A stretch of DNA of 64,000 bases from the NCBI GenBank assembly GCA_025529335.1, contig JAMYHX010000102.1, forward strand, positions 1 through 64,000. Direction: 5' to 3'. This document shows positions 31,687 to 42,479 of this stretch, one piece after another (positions within the stretch are counted from its first letter, which is position 1; each line of letters begins with the position of its first letter). The position numbers and the translations under genes were made by a program. The notes beneath the pieces are model-generated. The model had not been told where the DNA came from. It saw only the letters and a list, made by a program, of their open reading frames with translations, and did not search any database. This DNA comes from Rhizopus sp. PT2906 (taxonomy: Eukaryota > Mucoromycota > Mucoromycetes > Mucorales > Rhizopodaceae).

Positions 31687-32512
31687 ATGGATTTTTTACA
31701 AAAATATTTAAAACCCCATCAGCGTATCGCCTCAATACTATATCCTGCTACAGTAATATTAGCCTTCTTATATTCTTGGCTTGGAAATCCACCCGACAGC
31801 TATTTTAGTAATAAGCGTAATATCTTGAATGTCTATTTTGTAAAGATTGGATGGTTTTGGGTGACACTCGTTTATTTCAACTATCTTTATATCGTGCGAT
31901 CCAAATATCTCCAAGACACTAAACAATTTGCACAAGGCGCCTTACGTTATATATTGATGACCTTGTATTGGTATATCATGACACAACAGTTCTTAGGGCC
32001 CAGCATTATCGATCGTATATACGTCCTAACAGGCGGCAAATGTGTATCATTACTGCAAGACGTTGAAATATCTGAAAAATTAGCTACTGTGTTAGAACAG
32101 CAAGTTTGCAAACGCTTAGGTGGACAATGGTCTGGAGGTCATGACGTGTCAGGTCATTGCGTCATGCTGATACATGCCAGTCTTTTCTTTTGGGAAGAAC
32201 TTTGCTGGATGTTCTATTCATTTGATACATTTATCAAGTTGAAGCAGCGTAATAGAATTCAATACTTTTCTACGGTGGCCGTACTTTCTATTGCTGCCAT
32301 ATGGTGGTTCATGCTCTTTATGACAGGTGTTTATTTTCATGGACATTTTGAACTAGTATCAGGTACAATCTTTGGCATACTTGGCTGGGCACTCATGGTA
32401 AGTGGTAGAGGTATTCACACATTTTCATTTTTATTAATAATGTATACAACAATAGTATCTGGGTGTATTTCCTAAAGTTGACATGATAGATTTACCTCCT
32501 CCTTCACTTTAA
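31687..32512 (+). CDS. SCS3: FIT family protein (fat storage-inducing, SCS3/YFT2-like)
   Basis: FIT proteins are ER multi-pass membrane enzymes (acyl-CoA diphosphatases) needed for lipid-droplet formation and phospholipid balance. Start MDFLQKYLKPHQRIASILYP. Family motifs: CKRLGGQWSGGHDVSGHCVM with the first catalytic histidine, and GVYFHGHFELVSGTIFGILG with the second. Six hydrophobic segments are visible. The frame as first read ends in an intron: GT at 32398, AG at 32455. Splicing changes the end to YLGVFPKVDMIDLPPPSL and moves the stop to 32512, about 255 residues in all, which fits the family better than the unspliced reading. It is convergent with UBP14, the stops 29 nt apart. Confidence 0.9.
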
Positions 32513-32540
32513 TTTTATAAATGTATATACCAGCTGTAGA

Positions 32541-35295
32541 TTATTTCTGTCGTCGTAGAAAGTATAAGTAGGCTTCTCCAACAGGTGGATTGGGCGTAAC
32601 AGCAACTTTGTTATCGTTGAATAAAATCCATTCGTTATGCTTGTATACATGGGATACATAATGGCCACAGTGGACTGAAGTGCCCTTGTGGGATACAAAA
32701 GAGTCTAACTGATAATTAAATGGTGGTGTAGAGTCTATATATTAACCGATTAGGTTTTTTGATTTTAAAAAGAGATAAGCTTACCACCAGCCTCTTGAGC
32801 TGAAGTACTTGGTTCATCTTGACCATTATCATCTGGATGACTAAATAACCAGTCAAGCGCTCTTTCTGTATCATTTCCCTATTATATAAGGTTAGAAGTG
32901 TTCAAAACGTATGGATTATATTTACCGTTTCTCTTAAAGCCTTTCTGGCTTGAGCAGCAGTGAAGCCCATGTCTTGCAGCATAGCAGTCTGTTCAACTGA
33001 AGGGTTATTGCCAGCTTGATTATCATCTGTGGGCAATGGATCATCAATATCTGGGTCTTCCATATGCTCAAACATCCAGTTCATGGCAACCTCTGCGCCA
33101 TTATGACCGGTGTTCACCAAAGCACGTTTACAGCGGTTTTCTGAAAAACCCATTGCCATAAGCTGATCAATGTCACTCTGGTTAAAAGTGACACCCCCTG
33201 TATTTGGCTTGCTTTCTTCAGGGAGTAATTCCTCTCCTGGTTGCTGGCCAGTGCCTACATACTTGTCCAACTGAATGAGCCCTTCAGGGAATGTGATGGT
33301 TACAGGAAGTTTTTGAGGAACCCAATTGATAAAAGCAAATCGACGAGGATTAATAACCAATATTTCAGGAAACGTGCTGAATTTGTTTGACCTAAATAAA
33401 AAGAAGAAATGAATTCGTATACATAAAACATAAAAGTGCATGTCCTTACCTGTAGGCTGTTGTTTTTTCCCTACAGTTAGGACAGTCATATCCTTCAACA
33501 GGTTCTTCGCTAATAAACGTATCCAAACACTCATAAAAATCCACTGGTTCATAGGTTGAGGACCCTTCATCGTCACCTTCCTTCAGTTTACGAGCAGGTA
33601 CATTTACAGAAATGCTGCTAGTTTCATGCTTTTGGTATCTAACCTTTTTACATTTGCCACATTGAAGTCGCTGTTCGACCATAAAATCAAATAACTTCGT
33701 GGGGTCATTGTTAGACGAATGCTCCTTTTGTCGAACAGTTTTACAAAGATATTGAAAGAATTCAAACGCATCCTGTTGACGCATGGTTGAGAACTCCTCA
33801 TGTCCCTTTCCAACAAGGTCTTTAAACATTCTAGGGGCAATGCCGTCCTGATATTGCACATTGTCATCATTGGTCTTTGGCTGAGAGTATCTGCCTGATA
33901 ATATACCATCAGCTAACTTGTGAAGTTGACAATGCCAGCAACTGGCAGGATCGTTTGTGCATGTTTTGGCATGGTCCTTGAGTTGATTGTTGTATCTATC
34001 TTGGAAGCTTTCAATATTAAAAATAGACTGAAGCACAGAAGCCATATAACAGCTATGCAGTAGGGTAAGTTTTATATAGGCAGTAAGGCTTATATACACA
34101 ATACCTGTTTCCCAAGTTCTTAAGTCCAGTATAGCTCGGGCCAAACTTTGGTTCAAGCTGTTTACCATCTTCCGTAGTCATGCTAAAGTCGAACTTTAAG
34201 TTTTGCTCCAATGTCTATTATTACAGCTAGTTTAATATCACATGTCCTTCTATAATGTCATCTTACCAATTCAGTCATGCTCTTTTCTGTCTTTAACTGA
34301 TCTGATACATTAATTCCCCAATTAGCAAGGTGCGTAGCAAGGTCATGATCTAGCCTGGAATCATCACAACTATAACAATAGATATCTGGTTTCTGGGTCA
34401 GTCCCGATGCAATTCCAAGATGACAAAAATCTGATATATTACCTGCAGTTCCTTCAGGTGTGATGGTGCCCATTTTAACATTAACAGCGTGTCCAGTCTG
34501 CTGAAAGTGTTCAATGGCATGATTGTTTCCTCCCGAGCCATCATATTGTTTTCTTCCACAGCCCAACTTACCACACACCAAGCATAGCCACAGGTTTTCC
34601 TTCAGGTCACAACTAGCACAATGTGCAAGATCTTGCTGTTCTAATCTTTTAGGCGCTTCTTGAGAAAGACAGAGAGTGTGCTCGCATGGTGTGATCACTT
34701 CCTCCCAAGCTTTAACTTCAGATTGCTTGGCAGAGGATAAAGCAGAGAGAACAGCATCTACAGCAGCTTTTACCTATTGTTTCCCAGAAGAAGAAGAAGA
34801 AAAAAAAAGACCATATGGTCAGAAACAAAAACCGTGTCTCTCGTTTTTGATGGTTACCTCTGGTGTACTCTCGATAGAAGCTTCTTGTCCATCGCATGCG
34901 TAACAACGTAGCTTTTTCTGGAACTCATACAGAGGTTCTTCTGCCGAGGGATCGATGGCAAGCTTGCTTATTTTCTGTGGCGGAATGCCATCGTCTGATC
35001 GCTTGCTTTGATTGACAATGATTCGACGAATGTTGACAGCAAGAGGATGTCCTGATAGCTGGTGATGCGTTAAAGCGTGGTGTCTCTCTTCAGAAACACA
35101 GCCACCATTGAAACATGTCAAGCAGACATCAATACCGTTGGGTCCATCCTATAAAGGTTACGTCAGTTATTGTCGATCGCTCAAGAGTGTAAGTCAAACC
35201 TGATCGTCAAAGCACTGGGTACATTCTTCTTTATGCACTTGGGTATATGCAGTGGGTAGATTAAGTGGAGCGTTTTGAATATGAGAACAAGTCAT
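32541..35295 (-). CDS. UBP14: Ubiquitin carboxyl-terminal hydrolase UBP14 (USP5/isopeptidase T)
   Basis: It disassembles free ubiquitin chains. The ATG at 35295 (MTCSHIQNAPLNLPTAY) opens a variant zinc finger (CTQCFDDQ, CLTCFNGGCV). The canonical ZnF-UBP follows: CASCDLKENLWLCLVCGKLG and HAIEHFQQTGHAVNVKMGTI. The Cys box is split by an intron: GLKNLGN/SCYMASVLQSIF. A CxxC zinc ribbon (QCGKCKKV, DCPNCREK), two UBA domains (QLMAMGFSENRCKRALVNTG; MLQDMGFTAAQARKALRET) and the His box (HKGTSVHCGHYVSHVYKHNE) are all present. The end is EAYLYFLRRQK. About 790 residues, domain order as in USP5. In the ZnF-UBP an extra in-frame segment (GNISDFCHLGIASGLTQ) sits between PEGTA and DIYCYSCDD; it starts GGTAAT and ends CAG but is not a frame-neutral intron. 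Confidence 0.92.
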
Positions 35296-35404
35296 GACAG
35301 AATAAAAAACAGAATAATGCTACGTGTTCAAAGATTTGCTTTCTTTAATTAATTTAAAACTCAGTATGAGAGTTTTCATTATGCATTCATATCAAGGACG
35401 TGTT

Positions 35405-36671
35405 TTATTTTTGGAAACAGCGTGGGTCAATCAAGTCAAGGTCTTCTTTACCAGTAATATTCACTTGAAAGTTCTTTAACCTAATTTGATGAATTAAATC
35501 TTTGTTGTAGTCAAAGTTATCAACCAAGCTTTGCAGATCTTCACTACGAGTTGCACTGGCAGGCCATACATTATCGCTAATAGAGAAAAAGATCAATGAG
35601 GATAAATGATTTTCAATAGGTACACTTACGGGTAGCAACATTGGAGTTGGCGACGTACGGTCAAGAACCTTGTCAAGAAAGCCTGTTCGGTTTCATTTTC
35701 CTTCCTACCGCCTGTCAAAGCTAGCAAGCGGACAATGTTTATGTCTGGTTCTGTATACTGAAATCCATGTTGAATGATTGTATCTATTTTTTTATCTTAA
35801 TGTTTCCTATATACAAGTTTTTTTTTTCTTTGTACCATAAAATATAGCTCTTCCGAGTGCTGAGTTGACTCCATTTTGAGCAGCATATCGATTACTAGGT
35901 ATCATATAGTTTTCATAAACCCATTGCCTCTGGAGATGAGCAAAGCTTTGATCTGGACTACACGCTTCTTGCTTCCAAGCTTCAACATATCCTTCTAGGC
36001 CGTTTGTCTTGCCGCGGTTTGGTCTATCACAGGTTGGCAGCTGGCTAATTTCATGCAGTCGGTCAAGGTATTTTGACAAGGCATTTCCAGGTTTTATTTT
36101 TGCATATTGATCAATTAGTATTTCTGCATCTCCTGTGCCAGTCTGTGATGATATTAGACATACACTTGGTAATACATGTGCATATATATATATATATATA
36201 TTAACTCACAGTAAATCCCACGTAGCCTGAAGTGTATCCTCGACTGTCACCAATATCAGAGCATTGGCTATGTAAAAGACAGATTAGAATCATATTTTGT
36301 TCAAACTTGCTCTAGTTACGCATAAGCAAATGAAGTGCTCGATTCTTCAAAGACATTTGTAATCAAACTTGCCATCTTTACTGCTTGAGGATCAACTTGT
36401 GCTATTTCAGGTAGTTCGCTCAAATCGTAAAAGGTAGTGCCGTTCTTGGTTTCCATACAACTCCCTTGAACGGCCTATTATTATTAGTACGTCTATACTT
36501 AAACAACTGACAACTTTATCATACCTCGGGATTAGTAATAAAGTTAAACTGTGAACAAATCTCAGGACGACGTTTGAACGATCCGTGACAAGCAGGAAAA
36601 GGATCTCTTTTGGCAGAGGATAATTGGGTCAAGAACAAAATGCATGACAATGACAAAAGATTAACCTTCAT
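35405..36671 (-). CDS. Secreted GH46 chitosanase
   Basis: An endo-acting hydrolase of chitosan, a major polymer of mucoralean walls, acting outside the cell. The ATG at 36671 gives a signal peptide (MKVNLLSLSCILFLTQLSSA) followed by KR. Exons then give NGTTFYDLSELPEIAQVDPQ, ITNVFEESSTSFAYA with the likely general-acid Glu, CSDIGDSRGYTSGYVGFTTG with the second catalytic Asp (GH46 signature DIGDGRGYT), and TGDAEILIDQYAKIKPGNAL, then YLDRLHEISQLP. Later: EAFLTRFLTRRRQLQ and a C-terminal VDNFDYNKDLIHQIRLKNF. Several cysteine pairs and a sequon fit secretion. At least six short introns; one contains a (TA)n run at 36182-36201. It is likely used in wall remodelling or autolysis. Head-to-tail with UBP14, about 110 nt between its stop and the UBP14 start. 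Confidence 0.85.
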
Positions 36672-37789
36672 TCTAGATTAAAGAAGAAAAAGAAAAAGAA
36701 AAAAGCAAGTGATAAAGATGCCTTCTCCTGTTATTTACACTATTTAAGGATTCTCCTTTATCTGCTTATTTATTCTAGAGAATTTACTAACTGAACAGAA
36801 AGAATACCTTTATACAAATTGAGTCCATTGCTTACATAGCTGTATAGTCCATTTTGAACAATGGCCACTTTATCAATGCTTTTTATTCATGAGCTTTTGC
36901 TTTGTTATTTTCAAATAATGAAATAATTTATTTGTTTTGACCATTTCAAAAAGATGCTAGCCTCACAATGACCCATGTCGCATTGAATTAAATTTTTCAC
37001 CGTGCAAAACTCTGTGTGCAAAAAAAAAAAAAAAAAAAAAAGAGGGATCCTTAATAGATTATAATATAATAGTTCTAAATTAGCCTTCTTCTTGCTAAAG
37101 CACTTTTTTGGATTCCTTAAATGGCTCCCTATTAAGTAAAGATTCTATTTTAAAGATATTATGAATTGCTCTGCGCTTTTATTTCAAGTGATTACAAGTT
37201 GGATAAGAACAAATAAACTCCTTTAAAAACTCTAGGCATTATCCACGTGGAAGTGAAAACCTTGGTAACCCTTTTTTCGTTGCTATAGAAACTACGAGGC
37301 ATTTAAGTTCAAAGATTTGAAGCATTCCCAAAAGCAATATATTATATTTTTTAGAACAAGTTTAATAAACCATTCATCAATTACGAGGTTATGAATAACT
37401 CACTGGTGTTTCAGAGTTTAAGGGAAAAGAGGGTATTCAAAAATCAGGGATGCACTGCAAATGACATTCCCTTGCTAGAATAAAGGAGTTAAAAGAAATC
37501 CGGGGCAATGTTATGCGCTGAAGATCAAAGGGATGCATTGTACACGCCAACACACAATCATAAAGAACTCCTTTACACTTGGAGAACTATTTCAGCTAAC
37601 ATAAAAGGAAATACTTGTAACGGAAAATCATTTTCTGACTACGTGTTTAATTTTCATTTATTGGGGAAAATATAGATCATCTCTGACTATTTTAGGAAAT
37701 AGGTTACATTTGCTAGATCACACAAAGCCAAACTATTTCTGTGAAGAGATTTATGGAATGCAGATGTAGTCTATGATTGTTTATTGTTT
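36672..37789. other. Intergenic region between chitosanase and EPT1-like gene
   Basis: About 1.1 kb, AT-rich. It contains a run of about 20 A at 37021-37040 and no supported gene. The chitosanase promoter must lie at the left end; ttatttacactatttaagg at 36732-36750 is a weak TATA candidate. Confidence 0.4.
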
Positions 37790-39201
37790 CTATTGTCTCT
37801 TTTGTGATGGAATTCTTAAACATTGAATGCCGAGAAACTGACAGAAACTATTAATCACGACCAATGCCCATCTGACATAGGCTACTAAAGCAAATAAGAA
37901 ATAAGCCCAAAGAAAGATGTATTCGGATTGTGCTGTCAATAAGGGCGTTCTATGAACAAGGGTAAGTATATATCGTTTTGTGTTGAATTATATATTTATA
38001 GTCTTACGTGGGTATAAGACGCGGTACGTTGGTCAGAAGGGCGCCAATGATCAGTGGAACCAAGAGGACTGTAAATTTGGGGAAACTAGATCGCGTGAGA
38101 TGGGCCAGGATAACTTTAGTCGCCATTCTACCAAATACAATACCAGTTGTAATGGAAAATAGCATAAAATGGTGATCGCTGAGTATAGTTGAGTAAGGCG
38201 ATGTGACCCAAAAGTAAAGACAGATGACATAGGTAGCGATGGGCATATTCTGGACAATCATTGTCTTAGCAAACGGGATCTTTTTCTCTTGACAGGCTTT
38301 ATACATGGCATAGAAACTAAGTGAATTATTATTATTATTACTATTAAAGATATTAAAGCCGTAAGTAAAACCTACCAAGAAGGTGCGTGTGTAAACAAGA
38401 AGAGAATACCAATACACCAGATCAAAGCATGTGAACGAGGCATTTCTGGGATGGATAACCATGGGATCTTGAGTGGTGCTTGCCACACATCAGGACCTAA
38501 TAAACAAGACAATTACTATATGACTTCTTTATTTTTTACAAGAGCTTACCATAGATTCCGGAAATGATAAAGACAATACACGTTAATATAACACCTTCGG
38601 TAGGAGCATTTACATATCCTAAATACAGAATCCCAGTGTGGTATTCTTCTACAGTCGATAGATAGAATCCCAACATGGCGATCCCGTAAAGCATAACACT
38701 TGCCTTTGAATGTCCTGTACCTAAACTGGTTGCTTGTAAAATAGCAGCAAATGAACAGTTGATAGCATCACATCCATGATCAAATAATTCGCCCAAAGGA
38801 GAAGATGAGTTCGTTCTTCTTGCTTGCTTTCCATCAACGTTGTCAAATGTTGAATATAGCCATATTCCTGCTGCAAAACTAAAATAGATCCACCGAGGAC
38901 CGGCTTCTGAACCAGTACCCATATAAGGAGCTAATAGTGAAGCAATGACCACGTTGATGATCATGAAGATCAAACCTATCAAAGTGATAAGGTTGGGTCT
39001 ATATGTAAATCATTAGAAAAAGGAGGTTAGGGTTTCAGTTTGATCTACTTACGCCATACTTATCGGAAAAAACTGAACACACCAATTCCAATAATGGCTT
39101 AGTATATATTTTGTAGTAAACGAGCGATCGATGGCTCTGTATTTATACAATCGAAGTGCTTCCAATTGCTTTTGACTTAAAAATTCTGACTTTAGAAGCA
39201 T
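37790..39201 (-). CDS. EPT1: CDP-alcohol phosphotransferase (ethanolamine/choline, EPT1/CPT1-like)
   Basis: It transfers phosphocholine or phosphoethanolamine from the CDP-alcohol to diacylglycerol, the last step of the Kennedy pathway, in ER/Golgi membranes. The ATG at 39201 gives MLLKSEFLSQKQLEALRLYK and AIDRSFTTKYILSHYWNWCV. The family catalytic motif is complete: DNVDGKQARRT, then SSSPLGELFDHGCDAIN, matching DGx2ARx8Gx3Dx3D. About eight to ten hydrophobic segments follow. Four or five exons; the last intron (gtaagactat...tcatag) restores frame to LLTAQSEYIFLWAYFLFALV and YVRWALVVINSFCQFLG, ending RIPSQKRQ at 37790. About 400 residues, normal. A run NSNNNNNS sits in a loop. Choline versus ethanolamine preference cannot be told from sequence. 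Confidence 0.9.
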
Positions 39202-39672
39202 AAAGAAAGAAACAAAAAAAAAAATTACAAAAAAAAAAGACTTTTATACGGTTACACTCCGTCGAGTCCACTTTTTATATATTCTTATTATTTCTTCACA
39301 TGCAACATCAACCAGAAACTGAATGGAAGATCACGTGAGTCATAATTTACTCTCATCCCTCTTACTATCTCACTCTTTGTGCTTTTTCTTTCTTTTTTTT
39401 ACCTTCTTTCTTGGTAAGCCTAGCCATGTTTATTTTTAAACTCCACTTCTTATTTTTCCCTTTCAAAATCTAAAGCTTGGCTTTTTTTTATTTTTATTTT
39501 TGTTGTAAACAAACATATCCTTTTCTCCCTTTCTCTTTCTCTTTCTTTTTTTATTTCTTTCTCTTTCTTCTTTTACTTTGATTACTTTTTTAAATTCAAC
39601 ACAAAAAGAAGAGAAAAGAGATTAACTCCATTAGCCAAAGCATATTTTCGTCATAGTAGATTATTCATTGAA
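39202..39672. promoter_or_regulatory. Divergent promoter region (EPT1-like / Pho85-type cyclin)
   Basis: 470 nt between divergent starts. The cyclin side is a long pyrimidine-rich stretch (39390-39590, many ctttctctt repeats), typical of strong fungal 5' regions. A tatatattctt lies at 39276. No clear operator was found. Confidence 0.45.
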
Positions 39673-41460
39673 ATGTACTCTCAACATCCACATCATCCAC
39701 TTCGACCTCAATCACAGCAAACACAACAAGTACCTCATTATCCTGCAGTGATTGATACGTCCTATAACCCCTCAATAGCAGCATATAATACAGGCAATAA
39801 TACCATTGTACGACATTCTCAATTACCCCCGCCTCCTCCACCTCACCATCAAGGCTTTGCACTTGTCGTACCACCACCTGAACCAGCACCGAATGCAAGT
39901 GATTCAAATACACCGCCCTTATCAATACCTGAATTAGCAGATTTTGCATCCATTATGGTCTACCTCATGTGGCATGCAAGAAGGCCTTCCGTCATGGCCT
40001 TACATGATTTATCAAAAGCCATATCCAATACGCAACAGACAACAAGTGATCATCAATTAGGGCATTCTAAAGAGACAGCAACTATCGCAAATAGGACAAG
40101 TGCTGCATTCAAAAAGTTCTGTAAGCAGGTAAGAAAACTAAACAAACAAATATGGCATGTTGCTTAACCTAGTTGCAAGGTCTTGACGGCAACACAACTC
40201 TCAGAATCAGTGATACTATTGGCCTTGAAATATATTGCCATGTTATTACAATACAATCCTAGTATACAAGGTGCAGAAGGCTCAGAATATAGATTATTTA
40301 CTGTGGCCTTGATGTTGGGTAAATTAGAATGAATGATGTGAATATCTGAGCTCATTCTTTTTTTAAAAAACAGGAAACAAATTTTTGGACGATAACACAT
40401 TCACAAATAAGACATGGTCGGAAGTTACAGGGATGAAAGTGACAGATTTAAATATAATGGAATTAGAATTCCTAGATGTACTTCGATTTAGACTGTTTGT
40501 AAGGAAGGATGAATTTGAAAGATGGAAATCAGTCGTATTATTGTTTAGAAGTCAATTATTGAACGCAGATGAAGCACAGAAACAACAACAGTTAATAGAA
40601 GAAACATTTAAGGGAATTGTCAGCATACAGCAACAACAACAGCAGCAGCAACAGAATCAGCAGCAATATCAGCTCATGCTCATGCTATCAAAAGCTCAAT
40701 TACCTCACTTCCCTACTCAACCCTTAAATAGACCTTTAACCCGTGTACCTTTACGTATACCACTACAGCCTGTTTGGAGACATCATCATCCGATACCAAA
40801 TACAAACACTTCTCAAAACACATCCGACTATTACCATTATCCAACAAGTGCTGCACCCACTCCCTCTCTTACAACCACAAGCTCAGTTTCCAATAATATG
40901 CCTTATCATCCTCATCATCCTCACCATCAACAGCCACAGACACAGCACCAGCAGCAAACGATGAGACCTATGAATGCTTATAGTAATGGCTACTATGCAA
41001 GTGCGCCAACACCAACAAGTATAGATAGTTACTATAGCAATGGTAGTAGGCAACAACAGCCACAACCACAACAACAGCAGCAGCAGCAACAACAACAACA
41101 ACAACAACCAATAAGACCTAGTAGAACTTCTTATTACACTGAACCAATGAGTGACTATACTCCACCTGCAGATATTTATTCAAGGCCGGTGACTACGCCC
41201 GTATCAGCAAATCATAATCCAGGTTATCAACAGGTAAAAGAAAGAAAGAAAAATAAGATATATTGTAAAATATTCATATACAATGATAGCAGGCTTATAT
41301 GCCACCACCACCATCCCATCCTCAGCAACCACAACAGCAACAACAACAACAACCAGTCTACAACGGGAATAATGGCAGACAGTCTTATAGAAGGCCGAAC
41401 GGACCGGTGCCAGAAGATCCAATGACAGCTATTGAATCTTATCATAACCACTTGAAGTAA
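39673..41460 (+). CDS. Pho85-type cyclin (Clg1/Pcl-like), Gln/Pro/His-rich
   Basis: A cyclin subunit for a Pho85-like CDK. Start MYSQHPHHPLRPQSQQTQQV. Before the box: LADFASIMVYLMWHARR. The cyclin box spans an intron and includes TQLSESVILLALKYIAMLLQ, EYRLFTVALMLGNKFLDD, NTFTNKTWSEVTGMKV and NIMELEFLDVLRFRLFV, the Pcl hallmark (FLDDNTxTNKTW). The C-terminal half is low complexity: two polyGln tracts (about 40630-40670 and 41050-41110), His/Pro repeats and Tyr/Ser-rich segments, ending AIESYHNHLK after a second intron. The polyQ tails are unusual in length for the family but resemble Clg1. It probably links nutrient or stress signals to polarity; the partner CDK is not in the window. Confidence 0.85.
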
Positions 41461-41933
41461 AATGAATGTGATGACAGATGCAAAGTTTTTTTTTTTTTTT
41501 TTCCCTTTACACACATATTCATATATATACAACATACACACACACACGGACACAAACGCATATTTATAAATATATATACAATATACATATATACTCAGTT
41601 TTATGTTTTAGCGTAAAGAATCGCTGTAGAAAATAAACTATAAAGAGCCACAGAGCGAAAAAGATAAACCGTGGCTACAGTCATAACAATCATAGTTTAT
41701 AAATGTTATTCTTTGTGTGAATAATGACTACTTTATGAAATAAGCTATTCATCCTTTTGTTGAACTGGTCTCACAAGTGTTTTCAAACAAAAGTTAATCA
41801 CGTCACTTACCATTTGCAAAAGAAAAACTTTTGCTATAAATGGTAATTTTGTTGTTTATTATTGTTTACTTTGTCTTTTCATCTTATTCTTGTTTTCTTC
41901 TTCTTCTTCTTTAATACAAAAGCTTTTACAAAA
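41461..41933. other. Intergenic region, cyclin to IQGAP
   Basis: About 470 nt with a poly(T) run at 41489-41503, a cacacacaca stretch at 41534, and repeated atatatac near 41515-41595. A pyrimidine-rich ttcttgttttcttcttcttcttc precedes the IQGAP start. No gene is seen. Confidence 0.4.
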
Positions 41934-42448
41934 ATGCAAAAAGTGGCTAATTTATCCAATATAAACCTATCCGAGGAAGATGCCGTTGCAGGTAAATAAA
42001 TTACAACTAAATTATGTATTGTTACTCATACACTAAAAATAGGCATGTCAAGTAAAGTTGACTTTACGTTTTCTTGCCCTGTTTTATTTTATTAATGTGT
42101 TTCATAGATCGTATACGTCTAGCAAAAGCAGAACAGACAAAACATGATAGTCGATGGGCAGACAAAATGAGAAGTCTGGTTCAAGTTCATGAATACCTTT
42201 GTCATATTGGTGAAGCCATAGAGTAATAGTTGTAAAAACAATGGACTATATTAGGGAATACTTACCGTGTAACATAGATGGATAGAAAGTTTTCTGGGTG
42301 AAAAAATAGACGATAATGATAATAAAGAAGCCTCCATTGTTCATCTCGAAAAGACACTACATGATGGCGTGGTATTGGCAAAACTGGCTCAAAAGATACA
42401 CCCAGGCATCATTTCAAGTATTATTTCAGGAGTAAGTTTTTGTATGAA

Positions 42449-42479
<31 letters not shown>

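Noticed and set aside
32398..32475. Unspliced C-terminus of the FIT protein
   Set aside because: A GT-AG intron at 32398-32455 gives a better family-like end (YLGVFPKVD...).
40883..41107. Minus-strand poly-Leu ORF
   Set aside because: Shadow of the cyclin polyQ tract.
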